A stretch of 64,000 bases of DNA, from assembly GCA_964509765.1 (NCBI GenBank), contig CAZDYI010000049.1:12249-76248 (forward strand). Direction: 5' to 3'. This document shows positions 25,525-32,553 of this stretch, in pieces. The position numbers and the translations under genes are program-made. The stretch's first letter is position 1; the number at the start of each line of letters is the position of its first letter. A model generated the notes under the pieces. The model saw nothing but the letters and a program-made list of their open reading frames with translations, was not told the origin of the DNA and ran no database searches. The stretch comes from CAZDYI01 sp964509765 (GTDB taxonomy: Bacteria; Pseudomonadota; Gammaproteobacteria; Tethybacterales; Tethybacteraceae).

Positions 25525-25882
25525 ACGCCGCGTAGATCATCGCCGCGATGTCGCCCTCGAGCGGGAACGAAAGCATGCCGAGGACCGAGTAGCCGAGGAT
25601 CCACGGCATCACATAGAAGCGGAACATGAAGAAGAACCAGGCGACGTAGAACGGCACCAGCGGCCTGACGAGGAATCCCGGCGTGATGGGCCGGAACAGC
25701 CTGATGATCGGGTCCGTGGACCTCACGAACACCCTCATGAAGAAGAAGCTCGAGTCCTCCGGCAGGAAGACGTTCATCGCCGCCCGGCCGATCAGGGTCC
25801 ACATCACCATGCCGAGTGCGTAGTCGACGACGACCGCCCACAGCGGGATGAACTCCGCGATTGCGGCGTCGTCTATTTCCAT
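25508..25882 (-). CDS. Small integral membrane protein, possibly YggT-like
   Basis: A 124-residue protein with about three hydrophobic helices (IPLWAVVVDYALGMVMWTLI, LVPFYVAWFFFMFRFYVM, a C-terminal helix) and a central RSTDPIIRLFRPITP segment reminiscent of the DPilrpiRriiP motif of YggT proteins. Assignment is tentative. It follows the symporter gene on the same strand, after a very strong hairpin, and may be an accessory membrane protein of that unit or simply share its promoter. Confidence 0.6.
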   Translation of the reverse strand: MEIDDAAIAEFIPLWAVVVDYALGMVMWTLIGRAAMNVFLPEDSSFFFMRVFVRSTDPIIRLFRPITPGFLVRPLVPFYVAWFFFMFRFYVMPWILGYSVLGMLSFPLEGDIAAMIYAAFSPRP

Positions 25883-25926
25883 CGGGCCTCGCCTGCTGCC
25901 TCAGCCCGGAAGGGCGTCAAGACAAA

Positions 25927-25960
25927 GGGGGAGGGGAGCGCCCGGGCGCTCCCCTCCCCC
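25927..25960 (-). terminator. Perfect 34-bp palindrome after the symporter gene
   Basis: Seventeen bases are followed by their exact complement (arms GGGGGAGGGGAGCGCCC and its reverse) with no loop bases. On the minus strand it lies 26 bp after the symporter stop and is followed by only TTTGTC. It will form a very stable hairpin: a terminator with a weak T tract, or a processing/stability element. Confidence 0.75.
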
Positions 25961-25986
25961 GATGCGGGCGAATGCCAGGAGTTTCC

Positions 25987-27807
25987 TCAGTGGGTCTCCG
26001 CGAGCACGCTCTCCCCGGCCGGGTAGCGGACCTCGTCGACCATCCTCTGGGTCTCCTCGTCCGGCTCGGCGGTCATCAGGCTCACTGCGACCATCGCGAC
26101 GAGGCTCACCGGCATGCCGATGATCCCGAAGCGCAGGTGGTCGATCCCGAGGACCGGGTCGCCGCCGGTGCGCACGTACACCAGGTAGGCCGTGCCCGAC
26201 AGGAACCCGAGCGCCATGCCGGCGATCGCGCCCTGGGTGTTGGCGCGCTTCCACCACACGCCGAGCACCAGCGGGAAGAACAGCCCCGAGCACGCGAAGC
26301 AGAACGCCCATGCGACCGCCCCGAGGATCCCCGTCAGCTGCAGCGACGCTATGAGCGCGGCCAGGGCCCCGATCACGATCAGCAGGATCCGGGCGACGAT
26401 CAGGCGGTGCTTGGTGTCGGCCTTCGGGTCGATGATCTTGTAGTAGAGGTCGTGGCTGAGCGCGTTCGCGATCGCGAGCAGCAGGCCGTCGGCCGTCGAC
26501 ATCGCAGCGGCCATCCCGCCGGCTGCGACCAACCCCGAGATCACGTACGGCAGGCCTGCGATCTCCGGCGTCGCGAGAACGACTATGTCAGCGCGCATGA
26601 AGAACTCGTTGAGCTGCAGCACCCCGTCGCCGTTGCCGTCCTCGAGGAACAGCATCTTGACCGCGGTCCACTTCTGCACCCAGTCGAGCGCCATGACGTC
26701 CGCGAAGGTCTTGCCGATGATCGCCGTCGGCAGCTCCGCGTCGAGAAGCTGGAGCTTCGTGAGCGTCGCGAGCGCGGGCGCCGTGAAGTACAGCAGGAAG
26801 ATGAACAGCAGCGAGAAGGCGACCGACTTGCGCGCCTGGCGCACCGACGGGGTCGTGAAGTAGCGCATCAGGATGTGCGGCAGAGAGGCGGTGCCCGCCA
26901 TCATGCAGAGCGCGAGCGTGACGAAGCCCCAGCTCTGCGCGCCGCCCTGCGGGTCGTTGTGCGGGGTGGAAAGGATGCGCACGCCGCCGAAGTCCGGCTT
27001 GACGGTCGCGGGCTCGCCGAGGCCGACCACCGGCTCGAGCTCGGCGATCCTCTGGACCGCGTCGCCGTAGCTGAAGTGCGGGATGATCCCGAAGCCCTGC
27101 TTGTTTGACATCCAGATCACGGGAACCAGGTAGGCGATGATCAGCACGATGTACTGCGCGACCTGCGTCCAGGTGACCGCCCGCATGCCGCCGAGCATCG
27201 AGCACAGCAGGATGCCGATCAGGCCGAACCACACGCCGGCCTCGAACGGGATCTGCAGCGCGCGCGCGGCGATCGTCCCGGTCGCGTTGATCTGCGCGGT
27301 CACGTAGGTGAACGACGCGACGACCAGGATCAGGACCGCGATCAGCCGGGCAACGTTTCCGCCGTAGCGCGTGCCGATGAAGTCGGGGACCGTGTAGCAG
27401 CCGAACTTGCGCAGGTACGGCGCCATCAGCGAGTTGACCAGCACGTAGCCGCCGGTCCAGCCGACGACGAAGCCGAGGTAGCTGTACCCGCCGAAGTAGA
27501 CCCCGCCCGCCAGCGCGACGAAAGACGCGCCGGACATCCAGTCCGCCGCGGTCGCCATGCCGTTGTAGACCGCGGGCACCTCGCGTCCGGCGACGTAGTA
27601 CGCCCCGACCTGCATGGTCCGCGACAGCCAGCCGATGGCGGCGTAGATCAGGATGGTGAAGGCGACGAACAGGATGCCGATCGCCTCGGCCGAGACGCCG
27701 ACCTGCTCGAGGATCGCCATGAGGATGACGAAGACGAGGAAGCCGCCGGTGTACAGGCCGTACACCTTGTTGAGGTTGTCTACGAACCTCCCTTTGATGA
27801 AAGCCAT
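25987..27807 (-). CDS. Sodium/solute symporter, VC_2705 subfamily
   Basis: Multi-helix Na+-coupled symporter of 606 residues (SSS family, related to acetate permease ActP). VC_2705-type features are the N-terminal DNLNKVYGLYTGGFLVF, YYVAGREVPAVYNGMATAAD and ADWMSGASFVALAGGVY segments, and a mid-protein insertion (MALDWVQKWTAVKMLFLEDGNGDG) with an EF-hand-like acidic loop. Its DUF4212 partner lies 6 bp upstream, as usual for this subfamily. Substrates of the subfamily are small carboxylates where known. The sulfolactate genes just upstream on the same strand make a sulfonate or its pyruvate/acetate products possible cargo, which is inference. Confidence 0.9.
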   Translation of the reverse strand: MAFIKGRFVDNLNKVYGLYTGGFLVFVILMAILEQVGVSAEAIGILFVAFTILIYAAIGWLSRTMQVGAYYVAGREVPAVYNGMATAADWMSGASFVALAGGVYFGGYSYLGFVVGWTGGYVLVNSLMAPYLRKFGCYTVPDFIGTRYGGNVARLIAVLILVVASFTYVTAQINATGTIAARALQIPFEAGVWFGLIGILLCSMLGGMRAVTWTQVAQYIVLIIAYLVPVIWMSNKQGFGIIPHFSYGDAVQRIAELEPVVGLGEPATVKPDFGGVRILSTPHNDPQGGAQSWGFVTLALCMMAGTASLPHILMRYFTTPSVRQARKSVAFSLLFIFLLYFTAPALATLTKLQLLDAELPTAIIGKTFADVMALDWVQKWTAVKMLFLEDGNGDGVLQLNEFFMRADIVVLATPEIAGLPYVISGLVAAGGMAAAMSTADGLLLAIANALSHDLYYKIIDPKADTKHRLIVARILLIVIGALAALIASLQLTGILGAVAWAFCFACSGLFFPLVLGVWWKRANTQGAIAGMALGFLSGTAYLVYVRTGGDPVLGIDHLRFGIIGMPVSLVAMVAVSLMTAEPDEETQRMVDEVRYPAGESVLAETH

Positions 27808-27813
27808 TTCCGT

Positions 27814-28245
27814 CTACTCCTTCGCGGCGGGCTGGTCCTGCGGACCTTCGGCCTGCTGCCCCTCGGCGGTTTCCGCCTCGGGCGCCGGTTCGGGCTCGGG
27901 GCTTGCCGGCTCCGGCTCCGGATCAGGGGCCGCTGCCGCAGTTGCGGTTGCGGCAGGCGCGCCTGAGGCCGCGGGTCCCGTCCCTCCTTCCGTGATCCCG
28001 GCCTCCTCGTCGATCTTGTCCTGCATGAAGTTCTGGAAGAAGATCAGCACGACGAAGATGATCAGGGATCCCTGCACGCAGAAGTAGTATCCGAGGGGGA
28101 ATCCCAGGAAGCTGGCCGAGTTCAGCTCCTTGGCGAACCAAGGGACCACGAACCCGAAGATGAACCAGGCCACGAGGACCCCCACGGTCAGGTTCCTGGA
28201 CTTAGCCCAGTGCGTCTCGCGCACCGACTGGGTGTCTGCGTTCAT
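27814..28245 (-). CDS. DUF4212 small subunit of the sodium/solute symporter
   Basis: A 143-residue membrane protein with two helices (TVGVLVAWFIFGFVVPWFA and FCVQGSLIIFVVLIFF). The pattern ASFLGFPLGYYFCVQGS between them is characteristic of the DUF4212 small subunit that accompanies VC_2705 symporters. The C-terminal 50 residues are an unusual low-complexity tail of Ala, Pro, Glu and Gly. A good ribosome site (GGGAGGC) precedes the ATG. A TATAAT on the minus strand near 28278-28283 gives the pair its own promoter, separate from the sulfolactate genes. Confidence 0.85.
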   Translation of the reverse strand: MNADTQSVRETHWAKSRNLTVGVLVAWFIFGFVVPWFAKELNSASFLGFPLGYYFCVQGSLIIFVVLIFFQNFMQDKIDEEAGITEGGTGPAASGAPAATATAAAAPDPEPEPASPEPEPAPEAETAEGQQAEGPQDQPAAKE

Positions 28246-28326
28246 TGTTGCCTCCCAACAACTGACGTGTTGACGCCGGATTATAGGACAGTTTAACGAT
28301 TAACTCCCCGGCCGGCCTGAGGCAGG

Positions 28327-29355
28327 TCAGCGCCGCGCCTTCTTGCCGGCAAGCTCCTCGATCTCGCGAAGTGTTTCCTCGCGCACCGGGATCCCTTCGA
28401 AGAAGGAATCGCTGCGGGACCTGAGGCGTCCTGTTCCGGGCATCCTCACGCCTTCTTCAGAGGTCACCGAGGCGACCAGTTCCTCGATCCGCGCCTGGAA
28501 CTCCCCGCCTGCGGTCCATTGCGGGTCGATCGCGATGATTGTGTGTCCGACGCCCGGCGGCTTCCCTTTGCCGTCGAAGAATGAGCTCGCGTCCCGGGAG
28601 TGGTTGGCCCCGGTCAGGGTGGCCGACATTATCTCTACCATCAGCGCAAGGGCCGATCCCTTCGCTCCTCCCGCAGGGAGCATTGATCCCTCCAGAGCGG
28701 CCTTGGGGTCCGTGGTCGGTTTGCCGTCCGAATCCAGCGCCCAGCCCTCCGGAATCTCCTCGCCTGCCTGCGCGGACGCCATCACCCGGCCGCGCGCGAC
28801 CTCGGACAGGGAGAGATCGATGACTACGGGGGGTTCCATCCTGCGAGGCGCGGCAAAGGCAATCGGGTTGGTCCCGAGCAGCGGCCTTGTCCCGCCCCAC
28901 GGCGCCATCGCCTTCGGCGTGTTCGAGAACATCAGCGCGACCAGGCCCATCTTGGCGATCCTCTCGACATGGGCTCCGAGCTGACCGGCGTGGTGTGAGC
29001 GGAACACGGTCGCTGCGGAGATCCCGTTCTCGGGGGTCCCGAATCCCAGGTTCTCGACCGCGAGGTCTATTGCAGGGTAGGCGAATCCGTTCCGGGCATC
29101 CACAGCAGACACTGCCGGGGCGCGCACCTCCAGGTGCGGCTCGGCGTAGCCGTCGACCTTGCCCGAGCGTGCCTGTGCGGCGTAGGCCGCGACACGCGAC
29201 AGCCCGTGCCCCCTGTGCCCGTCGCACTCGGCCGCGACCAGGGCCTTCGCGACGCATGTTGCGTTGTCCTTGGAGACGCTGTTCGCCTCGAGCGCCCGCG
29301 CGACGAGCGCCTCGGCATCCTCCTCGGACAGCCGCCTGGTTTTTCCGTCAGCCAG
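28327..29355 (-). CDS. comC: Ldh_2-family dehydrogenase, probable (R)-sulfolactate dehydrogenase
   Basis: NAD(P)-dependent 2-hydroxyacid dehydrogenase of the malate/L-lactate/sulfolactate family, expected to interconvert sulfopyruvate and one enantiomer of sulfolactate. Homology includes LVARALEANSVSKDNATCVAKAL, AECDGHRGHGLSR with the family histidine, VAPWGG-type loop (MAPWGGTRPLLGTNPIAFA) and DLSLSEVARG. The homologous region extends to about 29345, beyond the first ordinary start codon in frame (GTG 29127, which would delete the conserved N-terminus). The only plausible start is a CTG at 29355, overlapping the slcC stop, giving 342 residues, the usual length. Symbol assigned from the neighbouring suyAB and slcC. 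Confidence 0.75.
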   Translation of the reverse strand: MADGKTRRLSEEDAEALVARALEANSVSKDNATCVAKALVAAECDGHRGHGLSRVAAYAAQARSGKVDGYAEPHLEVRAPAVSAVDARNGFAYPAIDLAVENLGFGTPENGISAATVFRSHHAGQLGAHVERIAKMGLVALMFSNTPKAMAPWGGTRPLLGTNPIAFAAPRRMEPPVVIDLSLSEVARGRVMASAQAGEEIPEGWALDSDGKPTTDPKAALEGSMLPAGGAKGSALALMVEIMSATLTGANHSRDASSFFDGKGKPPGVGHTIIAIDPQWTAGGEFQARIEELVASVTSEEGVRMPGTGRLRSRSDSFFEGIPVREETLREIEELAGKKARR

Positions 29356-30274
29356 CGCCGAGTTCCTGCAGCACGTTCGCTACGGTCATGGCCGACACGC
29401 GCACGTCGCCCTCCTTGGTTACCCCCGCGACGTGCGGGGTGAGGATCAGGTTCGGGACGCCGGCGAACTTCGATCCGGCATCCTCGGTAAGCGGCTCGGT
29501 CTCGAAGACGTCGAGCGCCGCCCCGCCGAGCGCGCCCGAGCGGAGCGCGTCGCATACGGCATCCTCGTCGACGACCCCGCCGCGAGCGGTGTTGACAAGG
29601 ACGGCGCCAGGGCGCATCTTGGCGAGCGTTTCCGCCCCGACCATCCCGCGCGTCCCGTCGGTGAGCGGGACGTGCAGCGACAGCGCGTCAGCGGACTCCA
29701 GCAGCGAGTCTGCGTCCTCGCACCTGCGCGCGCCGGACCAGGACGGGTCGTCCGCGGCGACGAAGGGGTCATGCGCGCAGACTTCCATCCCGGCCGCGGC
29801 GGCGAGCTCCGCGACCTTGCGGGCGACGCTGCCGAAGCCCCACAGGGCGAGCGCCTTGCCGCCGGCCTCCCTACCCATCAGCTCGGATCGCGGCCACTTG
29901 CCGGCCGTCATCGCCTCGTTCGAGCGGTAGGCCCCCCGAAGCAGCATCAGCGTGACCGTGACCACGTACTCGGCGACCGACTGCGCGTTCGCCCCGGTCG
30001 CGGGCCGGACCGCGACGCCGCGCTCGCGGCAGGCGCCGAGGTCGATGTTGTCGAGCCCCACCCCGAGGCGGCCGACGACCTTGAGGTTCGGGGCCGCGTC
30101 GAGCAGCTCGGCCGTGACCTGCGTCCGGTTGCGGACGATCAGCGCCTGCGCGTCGGCGAGCGCCTCCTTGAGCGCGGGCAGGTCGCCGAACAGCTCCGGG
30201 TCGTGCAGGACCTCGCCGGGCTCGAACCCGCCGAGCGCCGCCGGGTCCATGAACTCGGACACGACGACCCTCAT
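29348..30274 (-). CDS. slcC: D-2-hydroxyacid dehydrogenase, probable (S)-sulfolactate dehydrogenase
   Basis: A 308-residue cytoplasmic NAD-dependent dehydrogenase of the phosphoglycerate-dehydrogenase superfamily. Visible blocks are the substrate-binding VVGRLGVGLDNID, the nucleotide-binding LWGFGSVARKVAELA, the catalytic arginine in NTARGGVVDEDA and the histidine in LTPHVAGVTKEG. With the Ldh_2 enzyme it would invert sulfolactate stereochemistry through sulfopyruvate, feeding the R-form to SuyAB. It sits 3 bp after suyB and overlaps the start of comC. A generic hydroxyacid dehydrogenase is the alternative, but the cluster favours SlcC. Confidence 0.78.
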   Translation of the reverse strand: MRVVVSEFMDPAALGGFEPGEVLHDPELFGDLPALKEALADAQALIVRNRTQVTAELLDAAPNLKVVGRLGVGLDNIDLGACRERGVAVRPATGANAQSVAEYVVTVTLMLLRGAYRSNEAMTAGKWPRSELMGREAGGKALALWGFGSVARKVAELAAAAGMEVCAHDPFVAADDPSWSGARRCEDADSLLESADALSLHVPLTDGTRGMVGAETLAKMRPGAVLVNTARGGVVDEDAVCDALRSGALGGAALDVFETEPLTEDAGSKFAGVPNLILTPHVAGVTKEGDVRVSAMTVANVLQELGAG

Positions 30275-30277
30275 CGC

Positions 30278-31474
30278 TCAGGCCGAGCGGTAGAGCTTCG
30301 TCATCGAGTACTCGCGGTGGCCTAGGGCCTCGGCTGCCGTTGCGCGGCCGTTGGCGGTGCGCGCGACCATGTCGATGAGCGCGTCGCCGGCCTCGGATAT
30401 CGTCATCTCGCGCGTGAGCACCCCCGTCACGTCGACGTCGATGTGCTCGGACATCGTCCGCAGCGTGCGCGGGTTTCCGGAGATCTTGACAACCGGGACG
30501 ATCGGGTTGCCGATCACGTTGCCCTGTCCGGTCGGGAAGGTGTGGATGACGTAGCCCGCGGCCGCCATCAGGGTCACGCACTCGGCCGCCGCAGACGAGG
30601 TGTCCATGAAGTACAGGCCGGGGCCCTTCGCCGGCGCCTCGGCCGGGCCGAGCGCGTCGACGTAGGCCGAGGTCCTGCCGATCTTCTCGAGGTTGCCGAG
30701 AGCCTTCTCCTCGATCGTCGTCAGCCCGCCGAGGATGTTGCCCTTGGTCGGCTGGCTGTCGCTGAGGTCGTCGGTCTTGTGCGCCTCGATCACCTCGTCC
30801 TGGTACGCCTGCCAGATCCTCCTGAACTTGGCCCCGGCCTCGGGCGTCGCCGCGCGGCCCTCGCAGATGTGCTCGGCGCCGGTTATCTCGGAGGTCTCGC
30901 CGAAGCAGCCGTGCAGGCCGTGCGGCAGGAGCTTGTCGTACATGTTGCCGACCGCCGGGCACGAGCTCAGCCCCGTGGTCGTGTCGCTCTCGCCGCACTT
31001 GGTCGACACCCACAGGTCCGAAAGCGGGCACGCCTCCCTCTGCAGCTCTGTCGCGAAGTGCACGAACTCCTTTGCCTTCCAGCTCGCCGCGCGGATCGTC
31101 TCGAGGTCGCCCTTTTGCTCGATGGAGAACGCCGCGACCGGCTTGCCGGTCTTCGCTATCCCGTCGGCAACCGTGGCGGTCCACGACGGCTCGATCCCGA
31201 TGACGACGGCGGCCGCGACGTTCGGGTTCGCGCCGGTCCCGATCACGGTGCGGAAGTGCAGCTCCAGGTCCTCGCCGAACTGCAGGCGCCCGTAGGCGTG
31301 CGGGATCGCCATCGTCCCCTTGACGTTGTTGGCCACCGCCTCGCATGCGGCGTTCGAGATGTCGTCGACCGGCAGGACCAGGACGTGGTTGCGCACGCCG
31401 ACGCGGCCGTTCTCGCGCCGCCAGGCCCGGACCTCGGTCCCGGCCCAGCCGCCTGCTGACTTCTCCCTCACCAC
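30278..31474 (-). CDS. suyB: (2R)-sulfolactate sulfo-lyase, large subunit
   Basis: Large subunit of the lyase that splits (R)-sulfolactate into pyruvate and sulfite, 398 residues. It belongs to the UxaA/altronate dehydratase family. Seen motifs: GYRR-like WRRENGRVGVRNHVLVLPVDD, NNVKGTMAIPHAYGR, GTGANPNVAAAVVIG, WVSTKCGESDTTTGL with a likely metal-binding Cys, and FPTGQGNVIGNPIVPVVKI. The order and wording of these blocks match SuyB rather than altronate dehydratase. The GTG start overlaps the suyA stop, so the two subunits are translationally coupled. Sulfite export or oxidation genes are not in the window. Confidence 0.82.
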   Translation of the reverse strand: MVREKSAGGWAGTEVRAWRRENGRVGVRNHVLVLPVDDISNAACEAVANNVKGTMAIPHAYGRLQFGEDLELHFRTVIGTGANPNVAAAVVIGIEPSWTATVADGIAKTGKPVAAFSIEQKGDLETIRAASWKAKEFVHFATELQREACPLSDLWVSTKCGESDTTTGLSSCPAVGNMYDKLLPHGLHGCFGETSEITGAEHICEGRAATPEAGAKFRRIWQAYQDEVIEAHKTDDLSDSQPTKGNILGGLTTIEEKALGNLEKIGRTSAYVDALGPAEAPAKGPGLYFMDTSSAAAECVTLMAAAGYVIHTFPTGQGNVIGNPIVPVVKISGNPRTLRTMSEHIDVDVTGVLTREMTISEAGDALIDMVARTANGRATAAEALGHREYSMTKLYRSA

Positions 31475-31755
31475 CTCTTGGTCTTGCAGTTGTGGGTGTG
31501 GACGTGGCCGCCCTTCTCGACGGCTGCGACGATCTTCCCTGCGTCCTCGCCGTACTTGACCATGGTGTCGCCCTCGGCGAGGTCGCTCAGCGCAACCTTG
31601 TGGCCGATCGGGATGTCGGACTTGGCGGTGAGCCGGAAGTCGGAGTCGTCCTCAGTGACCACGCAGAGCATCTCGGTGCCGGCCTTCAGGCCCTCGACGA
31701 CCACGACGCCGACGTTGTCCTTGCCGTCGTGGACCAGAAGCTGCGGGGCTGCCAT
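31468..31755 (-). CDS. suyA: (2R)-sulfolactate sulfo-lyase, small subunit (SAF domain)
   Basis: A 95-residue small subunit: a single SAF domain (LLVHDGKDNVGVVVVEGLKAG, then HKVALSDLAEGDTMVKYGE) ending with HVHTHNCKTKRW, where the His and Cys residues probably help bind the metal or substrate. It is the first gene of the suyA-suyB-slcC-comC operon. The ATG at 31755 begins the SAF homology; the frame stays open further upstream without similarity. The 135-bp divergent region holds a GCAGCC/GGCTGC hairpin (31782-31797) and a possible -10 (TAGAAT, 31811-31816, minus strand). Confidence 0.82.
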   Translation of the reverse strand: MAAPQLLVHDGKDNVGVVVVEGLKAGTEMLCVVTEDDSDFRLTAKSDIPIGHKVALSDLAEGDTMVKYGEDAGKIVAAVEKGGHVHTHNCKTKRW

Positions 31756-31890
31756 GCTGCGCTCATGCCGGCCGTCGTTTCGCAGCCAAGGGGCTGCGGC
31801 CGGACGGGTCATTCTACTTTTCGCCCGCGCTCGTGGCCGCCGCCGGCGTGGGAAAATCCGCCTTTTCACGCCGCGACCACACCCCTCGAG

Positions 31891-32553
31891 ATGCCGGGCA
31901 TCGCAGAACTCTGGCGCAGCTTCATGCCGCGCGTCCTGCGCAGGGACGAGCGCGAGCCGGTCGACGGCGTCGACTCGCTCGAGCGGTTCGTTTCGACCCG
32001 CGCGGCCTACGTCGCGCAAAAGAGCCTGTACGGCTACCTCAAGACCAGGATGGGCGTGCAGTTCCCGCAGATGTTCGAGGACGACCGCTTCGGGGAGTCG
32101 ATCAACATCGCCAAGCGGAACGTCTTCGAAGCGTGCCTGTCCGACCTCGCGGTCCATGCCGTCGCCGTGGCGACCGAGGGCTCGGGCTTGTCCGACTCGC
32201 AAAGGCGGGCCCTGGCCGCAGGCTGCCACGAGAGGGGCCTTGCCGACAACGGCCTCGAGGAGTCGGAGCGCTTCTCGCCCGAGGCGGCCCGGGCCTCGTT
32301 CGCGGCGAGGCTGTCGGCGTCGGACTGGCGGGGCAGGGCTCTCGGCCGCGACGAGTTCGAGCGCAGCCCCGAGGCGCTCGTGAGGTGGGCGCCGATCGTC
32401 AAGGAGCACAAGGACCTCGACGCCGAGTTCGTCATGAACTCGATGCGGTACGCGTGGATCGACGTCCGCAGGACCTTCCGGCGCAAGATCGACCGCGCCG
32501 CGGTGGCGGCCGACGCGCAGGCGCGCGGCAGGGAGGCGGGGGAGGAAACGTGA
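31891..32553 (+). CDS. Conserved hypothetical protein upstream of the exonuclease-CBS fusion
   Basis: A 220-residue, soluble, helical and charged protein with no motif I can name. Distinct blocks are FVSTRAAYVAQKSLYGYLKTRMGVQFP, IAKRNVFEACLSDLAVHAVAV and MNSMRYAWIDVRRTFRRKID. The gene overlaps the next one by 4 bp (GTGA), so the two proteins are probably made in fixed ratio and may interact. It is divergent from suyA. Start at ATG 31891; ribosome site weak. Confidence 0.75.
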   Translation: MPGIAELWRSFMPRVLRRDEREPVDGVDSLERFVSTRAAYVAQKSLYGYLKTRMGVQFPQMFEDDRFGESINIAKRNVFEACLSDLAVHAVAVATEGSGLSDSQRRALAAGCHERGLADNGLEESERFSPEAARASFAARLSASDWRGRALGRDEFERSPEALVRWAPIVKEHKDLDAEFVMNSMRYAWIDVRRTFRRKIDRAAVAADAQARGREAGEET

